Origin: WJMT01 sp964445575
GTDB lineage: Bacteria > Acidobacteriota > Aminicenantia > Aminicenantales > Aminicenantaceae
DNA: 6,252 nt
NCBI GenBank assembly: GCA_964445575.1
Contig: CAYULB010000087.1
Location: 1-6,252 of the forward strand
Direction: 5' to 3'
A program made the position numbers and the translations under genes. Shown one piece after another: positions 1 to 5,042 of the stretch (its first letter is position 1; each line of letters starts with the position of its first letter). The notes below the pieces were generated by a model. That model saw only the letters and a list, made by a program, of their open reading frames with translations, searched no databases and was not told where the DNA came from.

Positions 1-691
1 ATTCTCCGGTTTTGAAATGAATGCATGCATCCTCATCTATGAATGGAACCATGGGAACAGACTGTCTTATGGGAATTCGAATAGCCGTAGAAGGTCCTAG
101 AAGCAGTTCATCATGAATGACTTCTCTGCCATACAAATCTTCCACTGTTATCGCACTTGTGGGGCAGAAAAAAGAACAGGCCGTACAGCCAATGCATTCC
201 TCTGATTCCTGGCCAAAAGGCGTTGATACGACTCTATCTGCTCCTCGCTCATTAAAGCTGATGGCATTAGCCCCCACCACTTCTTCACAGGCCCGGACAC
301 AGAGGCCGCACAGGATGCATTTTTCCTCTGGATCTTTAACAGTGAACCTGGTTTCTTTGATTCCCAGGTCTTCAGCGATTTCTTTTAGGGGTTCTGCTTG
401 TGGAGCTTGTGCCATGAGCATTTCAACGTTGAGCTTTCTTGCTCTCAAAGCTCTTTCTGAATCAGTCTTGACTTCCATTCCTTCGGTAACTTTTGTATTA
501 CAGGAAGTGACTATTTCAGATTCGCCCTTTTTTGTGACTTCTACCACGCAAACTCTGCAGGCTGCATAGGGATCTAAAAGAGGATGGTAGCATAATGAAG
601 GTATTTTTATGTCGTTTTTTCCTGCAGCCTGGAGAATTGTGGTCCCTTCTTCGACCTTGACTTTTTTGCCGTTTATTGTGAGATTAACCAT
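1..691 (-). CDS. NuoG/HydA-like iron-sulfur N-terminus joined to an HdrA-like segment (C-terminus off the window)
   Basis: I translated this by hand from ATG at 691 to the left edge: 230 residues, with no stop. Residues 1-75 form a plant-type [2Fe-2S] domain as in NuoG and HydA, with C34, C45, C48 and C64. Two [4Fe-4S] motifs of CxxCxxCxxxC form follow: C125/128/131/135 and C166/169/172/176. The His-Cys3 cluster motif normally found between these domains is absent: residues 81-124 contain neither His nor Cys. After the ferredoxin part, residues 199-230 (GPSTAIRIPIRQSVP, then FIDEDACIHFKTG) resemble the inserted ferredoxin domain of HdrA, not the H-cluster domain of HydA. The likely role is to receive electrons from the NuoF-like subunit encoded 16 bases upstream and pass them to an HdrA-type FAD centre; this role is inferred. 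The start is supported by a strong AAGGAGG six bases upstream. It could still be another NuoG/ferredoxin fusion. The NuoG-like N-terminus is certain, the HdrA part probable. Confidence 0.85.
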   Translation of the reverse strand, partial: MVNLTINGKKVKVEEGTTILQAAGKNDIKIPSLCYHPLLDPYAACRVCVVEVTKKGESEIVTSCNTKVTEGMEVKTDSERALRARKLNVEMLMAQAPQAEPLKEIAEDLGIKETRFTVKDPEEKCILCGLCVRACEEVVGANAISFNERGADRVVSTPFGQESEECIGCTACSFFCPTSAITVEDLYGREVIHDELLLGPSTAIRIPIRQSVPMVPFIDEDACIHFKTGE

Positions 692-697
692 TTATTT

Positions 698-704
698 CCT
701 CCTT
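698..704 (-). promoter_or_regulatory. Ribosome binding site of the NuoG/HdrA-like gene
   Basis: AAGGAGG lies six bases before the ATG at 691, in the 16-base gap after the NuoF-like gene. It fixes the start of a gene whose 3' part is missing from the window. Confidence 0.85.
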
Positions 705-707
705 ATT

Positions 708-2534
708 CTACTTTACTTTCACAGCACCGAAGCGGCACACATCATAACAAACACCGCATTTGATACACTTTTCTTGGATTATTTTATGAGCTGTTTTGGT
801 CTCACCAGAAATAGCATCTGCTGAGCAGTTTTTGCGACAAAGGTCACAACCATGTCCCACTTTAAGACATGTTTCTTCGTCAATAATGTAAGTATTCAGC
901 TCCCTGCATACATGAGCTGGACATTTTTTGTCTTTAATGTGAGCTTCATATTCGTCTCTGAAGTACCTCAGAGTCGTGAGCACAGGGTTGGGAGCTGTAT
1001 TTCCCAGCCCACACAATGCTGAGTCTTTTATGGATTTGGCAAGGTCTTCCAGCAGGTCAATGTCTTCTTCTGTGCCTTCTCCTTTGGTAATGCGTTCCAG
1101 AATCTCATACATGGCTTTGGTGCCTTCACGGCAGGGAGTGCACTTGCCGCAGGATTCATTCTGAGTGAAAGAGATAAAGTATTTGGCTACATCTACCATA
1201 CAGGTGTCTTCATCCATGACCACCATTCCACCTGAACCCATCATTGAGCCAGCCTCGGTTAGACTTTCGTAATCTATGGGGAGGTCAATTTTCTCAGCAG
1301 GGATGCACCCGCCAGAAGGCCCCCCTGTTTGAACCGCTTTGAATTTTTTCCCATCAGGGATTCCTCCTCCTATATCTTCTATGATTTCTCGGAGAGTGAT
1401 TCCCATGGGAACTTCTACCAGACCGGTATTGTTTATTTTACCTACCAATGAAAAGACTTTTGTTCCCTTGCTGGCCTTGGTTCCTATATTTGAATACCAT
1501 TTTGAACCGCGGTTTATAATGACAGGGACGTTGGCCCAAGTCTCTACATTATTTATACAGGTAGGATGACTCCAAAGTCCTTTTTCAGCTGGATAGGGCG
1601 GTCGGGGCCTCGGTTCGCCTAAACGTCCTTCTATTGAAGCCATTAAAGCGGTTTCTTCTCCACAAACAAAAGCTCCAGCTCCTCTTACAATTTTAATGTC
1701 AAAATCAAATCCGGAGTCCAGAATATCTTTTCCCAAAAGACCGTATTCTCTTGCCTGTTGGAGAGCATTAATTAGCCTGGACACAGCCAGAGGATATTCG
1801 TTCCTCACATAAACAAATCCCTTGTGAGCTCCTATGGCTTTAGCTCCAATGATCATTCCTTCAATGACCGCGTGAGGATCTGCTTCAAGGATGCTTCTAT
1901 CCATGAACGCTCCAGGGTCTCCTTCGTCTCCATTGCACACGATGAATTTTTGTTCTCCGTTGGTAGAGGCTTTACGGACAAATTCCCATTTGAGTCCAGT
2001 AGGGAAACCGCCTCCTCCTCTTCCTCTCAGTCCTGAGTTTTTGATTTCTGTTATGATTTGTTCGGGTTTCATGTCACTCAGAGCTTTGGCTAATGCGCTA
2101 TAACCATCCCGGGCAATATACTCATCAATCTTTTCTGGGTCGATGAGTCCGCGGTTTCTGAGTGCGATCAAAACTTGTTTCTTGAAAAAATTGATGTCAC
2201 TCAATATAGGTATGGGTGATTCTTCTTCGGGTGGTTTGTACATCAATTTTTTTACAGGACGTCCCTTTAAAAAGTGTTCCTCTACAAGATGAGGGACATC
2301 CTTGCTCTCAAGCTGTTGATAAAAAATATTTCCTGGCTGAACAACAAGAAGAGGTCCTCTTTCGCAGAACCCATTACAGCCTGTGGTAACCACCAGCACT
2401 TCATCTTCAAGACCCTGTTTTTTTATTTCTTTTTCAAGGGCATCTTTTATTTCAAATGAATTATTTGAGACACAGGCAGTGCCGGCACATACCATAAGGT
2501 GCAGCCGATAAGCTTTTTCTTTTTCTTTTTCCAT
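708..2534 (-). CDS. nuoF: NuoF/HydB-like NADH-binding flavoprotein subunit
   Basis: 608 residues, the full length of the HydB/HndC type of NuoF. The protein oxidises or reduces NAD(H) at FMN and passes electrons through Fe-S clusters to partner subunits, in a soluble cytoplasmic complex. Domains in order: a thioredoxin-like [2Fe-2S] domain (C16, C21, C53, C57); the flavoprotein core with the FMN loop GRGGGGFPTG (171-180), GDEGDPG (202-208) and GAGAFVCGEETAL (285-297) for FMN and NADH; the N3-type [4Fe-4S] site (SCGKCTPCREG with C462, C465, C468, plus C508); and a C-terminal two-cluster ferredoxin domain. The second ferredoxin motif is regular (C590/593/596/600). The first is stretched: C556-x6-C563-x2-C566-x3-C570. 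The ATG at 2534 follows AAAGGAG nine bases upstream, which overlaps the previous stop codon. Because the next gene looks HdrA-like, the complex need not be a hydrogenase. NADH is favoured over NADPH from family precedent only. Confidence 0.96.
   Translation of the reverse strand: MEKEKEKAYRLHLMVCAGTACVSNNSFEIKDALEKEIKKQGLEDEVLVVTTGCNGFCERGPLLVVQPGNIFYQQLESKDVPHLVEEHFLKGRPVKKLMYKPPEEESPIPILSDINFFKKQVLIALRNRGLIDPEKIDEYIARDGYSALAKALSDMKPEQIITEIKNSGLRGRGGGGFPTGLKWEFVRKASTNGEQKFIVCNGDEGDPGAFMDRSILEADPHAVIEGMIIGAKAIGAHKGFVYVRNEYPLAVSRLINALQQAREYGLLGKDILDSGFDFDIKIVRGAGAFVCGEETALMASIEGRLGEPRPRPPYPAEKGLWSHPTCINNVETWANVPVIINRGSKWYSNIGTKASKGTKVFSLVGKINNTGLVEVPMGITLREIIEDIGGGIPDGKKFKAVQTGGPSGGCIPAEKIDLPIDYESLTEAGSMMGSGGMVVMDEDTCMVDVAKYFISFTQNESCGKCTPCREGTKAMYEILERITKGEGTEEDIDLLEDLAKSIKDSALCGLGNTAPNPVLTTLRYFRDEYEAHIKDKKCPAHVCRELNTYIIDEETCLKVGHGCDLCRKNCSADAISGETKTAHKIIQEKCIKCGVCYDVCRFGAVKVK
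2514..2531 (-). repeat. Three GAAAAA units at the start of the NuoF-like gene
   Basis: Codons 2-7 read GAA AAA three times (EKEKEK). It is an in-frame hexamer repeat, so gain or loss of one unit would only change the N-terminal tail by two residues. The tail lies ahead of the first [2Fe-2S] domain and is probably flexible. Confidence 0.7.
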
Positions 2535-2543
2535 TACATTCCA

Positions 2544-2550
2544 CTCCTTT
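2544..2550 (-). promoter_or_regulatory. Ribosome binding site of the NuoF-like gene
   Basis: AAAGGAG lies nine bases before the ATG at 2534 and shares base 2550 with the TAA stop (2552-2550) of the HndB-like gene. Termination and re-initiation are therefore probably linked. Confidence 0.75.
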
Positions 2551-2939
2551 TAAGCATCTGTTTTTTCACTCCCTTTTCCTAAGGCATATTTTTTCACTAA
2601 ATTCTCCCCAATGACATGCTTTTGGAATATTTCTTTGGCTTTCGTTTCTGTGAGGTCTATATACTTGACCGGTGCCTGTCCTGAAATTTCAACTGTCGCC
2701 ATAGGTTCTCTGCTGCACAAACCTGCACATCCTGAATTGGTGAGCAGGATATTAGAAGCTTCTGATTTTTCAAGCTCATCCATGAAAGCATTCATTATTT
2801 TGCGTGCTCCGGCTGCAATACCACATGTACCCATATGGACAGTGATTTTTGCTCTGTAATCTCCTCCTTCTCGAAGTTCAGTCTGGCGTTTTGCTTTCTC
2901 TTTAATTTTTTTCAGGTCGTCAATAGTAAGCTTTGGCAT
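2550..2939 (-). CDS. HndB-like thioredoxin-fold [2Fe-2S] ferredoxin subunit
   Basis: 129 residues. It belongs to the small [2Fe-2S] ferredoxin family found between the NuoE- and NuoF-like genes of bifurcating hydrogenases (HndB of Desulfovibrio; HydD in some clostridial operons). Residues 33-45 (TVHMGTCGIAAGA) and 69-78 (SGCAGLCSRE) are the two cluster-binding loops of the thioredoxin-like fold. Only three cysteines exist in the whole protein: C39, C71 and C75. H35 stands where NuoE-type domains carry the first cysteine, so the fourth ligand may be non-cysteine or the cluster may be labile; from memory, this three-cysteine form is common in the family. The first 30 residues are charged and probably helical. 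Its role in the complex, probably electron relay or a structural part, is inferred from gene position. It starts 12 bases after NuoE with a strong AAGGAGG. Confidence 0.9.
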   Translation of the reverse strand: MPKLTIDDLKKIKEKAKRQTELREGGDYRAKITVHMGTCGIAAGARKIMNAFMDELEKSEASNILLTNSGCAGLCSREPMATVEISGQAPVKYIDLTETKAKEIFQKHVIGENLVKKYALGKGSEKTDA

Positions 2940-2945
2940 AGTTAT

Positions 2946-2952
2946 CCTCCTT
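2946..2952 (-). promoter_or_regulatory. Ribosome binding site of the HndB-like gene
   Basis: AAGGAGG lies six bases before the ATG at 2939. It touches the TGA stop (2954-2952) of the NuoE-like gene, which suggests coupled translation of these two subunits. Confidence 0.8.
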
Positions 2953-3407
2953 CACTTTTTATATTTTCTAACTACTCTGGAGACTTTAGACTGGGATACT
3001 TTCCCATGCACTTCCTCGCCCACCATGACTACAGGGGCAAGACCGCAACATCCCACACATCTTACAGTATCCAAACTGAATTCAAGGTCTTCTGTTGTTT
3101 CTCCCTCTTTTATTTTTAATTCCCTCTCAAAAGCTTCCAGAACAGGCTGAGCCCCCCGAACGTGACATGCCGTCCCCAAACACACATGAATAGGGTGCTT
3201 CCCTTTTGGTTCAAGGCTGAAGGCTGAATAAAATGTAGCCAAGCTCAGAACCCGGCTTAAGGGGACGTCGAGTTCTTTTGAGACATCGATCAATGCATCT
3301 TTTGGCAAATATCCAAAATGCTCTTGGATATCCTGAAGAACTGCTATGAGAGAGCTTTGCTCAGGTTCGTATTTGCCAATGATTTCTGTTATTATTTCCT
3401 GTGTCAT
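2952..3407 (-). CDS. nuoE: NuoE-like [2Fe-2S] subunit (24 kDa type; HydC/HndA)
   Basis: 151 residues, the normal length for NuoE. An N-terminal helical bundle (about 1-65, with the typical HFGYLPKDAL and LATFYSAF segments) precedes a thioredoxin-like [2Fe-2S] domain. The ligands are C76 and C81 (CLGTAC) and C117 and C121 (RCVGCCGLAP); C120 is an extra cysteine inside the second loop. In this family the subunit sits beside the NuoF FMN site and carries the off-pathway N1a-type cluster, which is thought to tune flavin oxidation. Its ATG overlaps the stop of the preceding ATPase gene as ATGA, but it has its own TAGGAGG five bases upstream, so it can also be translated strongly by itself. It is the first gene of the NADH module. 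The family assignment is secure; the partner complex depends on the unfinished gene at the left edge. Confidence 0.96.
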   Translation of the reverse strand: MTQEIITEIIGKYEPEQSSLIAVLQDIQEHFGYLPKDALIDVSKELDVPLSRVLSLATFYSAFSLEPKGKHPIHVCLGTACHVRGAQPVLEAFERELKIKEGETTEDLEFSLDTVRCVGCCGLAPVVMVGEEVHGKVSQSKVSRVVRKYKK

Positions 3408-3952
3408 TTTTGCCTCCTAATAGAGTCAATTCCTTTATTTATATTTAATTTGATAGCTTTAAGGACTTCCGGAGAATTGAGGGGGATTCCGTTGAGTTGT
3501 GACTTTATTTCTTTAGTGTCAAGCTTGTATTTTTTCCCGTTAAGCTTATGGAGGTACACCAGATTGACTTCAGGATGGCCTGATATGATAGAGATAAGGG
3601 TGGAAGCAATGTCTCCCATGGGTTTTTTGTCAATATGGCTGGATTGAAACACGGCTTTGAGAGAGGTTCCTTTTCCTGGTTTTGATTTTATGGAAAAAGT
3701 TCCGTTTGCCGCTTTAGCCGCTTCGGAGAGTAAGGGAATGCCCAGTCCTACAGGCCGGGTGTTTTTGGTAGTGAAAAAGGGATCCTGTGTTTTATCTAAA
3801 ATTTGTTTGTCCATTCCTTGTCCATCGTCTGAAATCTCTAAACAGCTGATATCTTTCTTTAAATTCTCCTCAAATTTTATTTTTATATTCTTGGCTTTTG
3901 ACTTGATTGAATTTTCTGTAATATCCAGTATGTGTAAAGATAAATCTTCCAT
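3404..3952 (-). CDS. Stand-alone GHKL ATPase domain protein (histidine-kinase/anti-sigma type)
   Basis: 182 residues. Residues 1-105 form a HATPase_c fold with all ATP-site boxes: N box (LDITENSIKS, N14), G1 box (DDGQGM, 42-47), F box (DPFFTTK, 57-63), G2 box (GLGIPLL, 69-75) and GKGT (93-96). There is no dimerisation/phospho-acceptor (HisKA) domain, no sensor domain and no membrane segment, so it is a soluble ATP-binding module that needs partners. Residues 110-182 form a family-specific tail of unknown role; I have met similar tails on ATPases encoded next to NuoE-like hydrogenase subunits. It may act as a kinase or switch controlled by the H-cluster protein upstream, but the target is unknown. 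ATG at 3952 has only a weak AGGG upstream and follows the PHP gene by 14 bases. Its stop overlaps the NuoE start. Confidence 0.9.
   Translation of the reverse strand: MEDLSLHILDITENSIKSKAKNIKIKFEENLKKDISCLEISDDGQGMDKQILDKTQDPFFTTKNTRPVGLGIPLLSEAAKAANGTFSIKSKPGKGTSLKAVFQSSHIDKKPMGDIASTLISIISGHPEVNLVYLHKLNGKKYKLDTKEIKSQLNGIPLNSPEVLKAIKLNINKGIDSIRRQK
3413..3419 (-). promoter_or_regulatory. Ribosome binding site of the NuoE-like gene
   Basis: TAGGAGG lies five bases before the ATG at 3407, inside the last codons of the ATPase gene. This strong site at the border between the signalling cassette and the enzyme module could raise enzyme output above that of the upstream proteins. Confidence 0.75.
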
Positions 3953-3966
3953 TTTTCCCTATGCCT

Positions 3967-4701
3967 TTAATGCATGATTTTTCTTCCTTCTTGACTGAGG
4001 AGCGCTTTTTTTATTTCTTGGGTATTGCTTTTCTCTATATAAAAAATTGTATATCCATTTCCCATTTCTTTCAGGAAATGAGCATCAGAAAATTGTACCA
4101 TGGGAAGTTCTGGATTAAATCTTTTTTTAGCTTGTACGATTGAGATAAGGGGAGAGATTTCTACGGCATCCAGTCTAATGGAATCAGGGATAAATCCTAG
4201 TTGGCTTATAATACTGAAAGCGGGCCTGTCTATGTGGGAAGCAATGGCCAGTCCTTCCATGGAATGGATAAGCTTCACCATTTTTTCTAAGGAGAGGGAA
4301 GTGGCGCCAATGAGCAGATGTTTGTTAAAGCGAATGACATCTCCTTTTTCATTGACTACGACCTGCATTCCAAATGTTTTTTCGTCATTTTCCCCCGGAA
4401 GGTTTTTGTATATAATTTCTTGCAGTTTGAGGGCAGAAGTTATTTTATCAAACAGAGCTAAAACATGGATTTCTTCCTGAGTAGTTACTTCTATTCCAGG
4501 CAGGACTTGGATTTTGAGTTTTTTGGCTGCTTTTTTTAATGCAGGGACATTTTCAGCAGAGTTGTGGTCGCATATTCCTATTAAATCTATTTTTTCTGTT
4601 TTCGCCTTATGAACGATATTTTGAGGCGACATCTCCAGGTCAGCACAAGGAGATAGACATGTATGGATGTGAAAGTCAGCTTTTATTTTTTTCAACATCA
4701 T
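3967..4701 (-). CDS. PHP-domain metal-dependent phosphoesterase
   Basis: 244 residues, close to the length of TrpH/YciV-type PHP phosphoesterases. The metal-binding residues of the PHP fold are all visible in order: H11 and H13 (DFHIHT), D45 and H46 (CDHNS), E71 (GIEV), H79 (EIHVLALF), H156 (ASHIDRP), D206 and H208 (FSDAHF). The active site therefore looks intact and probably binds two or three metal ions. Family members hydrolyse phosphate esters such as 3',5'-nucleoside bisphosphates or short RNAs; the substrate here cannot be read from the sequence. Its place between the DRTGG protein and the ATPase suggests a signalling or nucleotide-turnover role tied to the redox complex (inferred). Two ATG codons stand in tandem. 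The first, at 4701, overlaps the previous stop as ATGA, and no Shine-Dalgarno sequence is visible, so translation probably depends on coupling. Confidence 0.93.
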   Translation of the reverse strand: MMLKKIKADFHIHTCLSPCADLEMSPQNIVHKAKTEKIDLIGICDHNSAENVPALKKAAKKLKIQVLPGIEVTTQEEIHVLALFDKITSALKLQEIIYKNLPGENDEKTFGMQVVVNEKGDVIRFNKHLLIGATSLSLEKMVKLIHSMEGLAIASHIDRPAFSIISQLGFIPDSIRLDAVEISPLISIVQAKKRFNPELPMVQFSDAHFLKEMGNGYTIFYIEKSNTQEIKKALLSQEGRKIMH

Positions 4702-5042
4702 TTAGCACTTGCTTTTAATAATTGATAGAGTTCTCCAGAAATCTCGAAGGCAGTTTTTTTTGTTGAAAGCAGGGGACATTTTTCTTCCTCTGCTTTTTTT
4801 AATGTGTCTGAATCCGGTTTTCTCCCATTTACTATGATAATTCCTGCCAGTTCTTTTAATTTTGCCACAGCAATTATATTGAGATGGATTTGCAAAGTGA
4901 TCCAGATATATTTTTGTTTGCTGTTTGCGATCACATCTGATAACAGGTCACTGGTATAGGCCCCTTTTACTTCGTTATCCAGCTTTTCTTCAGCAGATAA
5001 GATTTCTAAGTTTAATTTCTTTTTGATTTTTTCGAGATTCAT
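4698..5042 (-). CDS. Small DRTGG-domain protein
   Basis: 114 residues, essentially one DRTGG domain. The features I recognise are the GAYTSDLLSDVIANSK segment (27-42), the ITLQIHLNIIAVA strand-helix (48-60) and the IIIVNGRKP loop (68-76), followed by a segment with PLLSTKKTAFEISGELY. DRTGG domains are found beside CBS domains in pyrophosphatases and in phosphotransacetylase-like proteins, and are thought to bind nucleotides or act as regulatory modules. Such proteins are often annotated as HPr serine kinases, but there is no P-loop or kinase domain here. It is joined to both neighbours by ATGA overlaps, so it is made together with the H-cluster protein and the PHP enzyme. An AAGGA eight bases before the start is a modest ribosome site. 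Its molecular role is unknown. Confidence 0.85.
   Translation of the reverse strand: MNLEKIKKKLNLEILSAEEKLDNEVKGAYTSDLLSDVIANSKQKYIWITLQIHLNIIAVAKLKELAGIIIVNGRKPDSDTLKKAEEEKCPLLSTKKTAFEISGELYQLLKASAK

Noticed and set aside
117..569. Plus-strand open frames, for example here and opposite the NuoF-like gene
   Set aside because: Their translations show no domain or motif, and they lie opposite strongly supported iron-sulfur genes. They are chance frames.
1..691. Plain [FeFe]-hydrogenase HydA for the left-edge gene
   Set aside because: The operon order suggests it, but the His-Cys3 motif is absent and the residues after the second [4Fe-4S] motif do not continue into an H-domain. They resemble HdrA instead.
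3953..3966. An internal promoter or terminator between the PHP and ATPase genes
   Set aside because: The gap is only 14 bases, with no hairpin and no room for promoter elements. The genes are best read as one transcript.
4698..5042. HPr kinase/phosphorylase or serine kinase
   Set aside because: The protein is a single small DRTGG-like domain with no P-loop and no kinase domain, so a kinase name would mislead.
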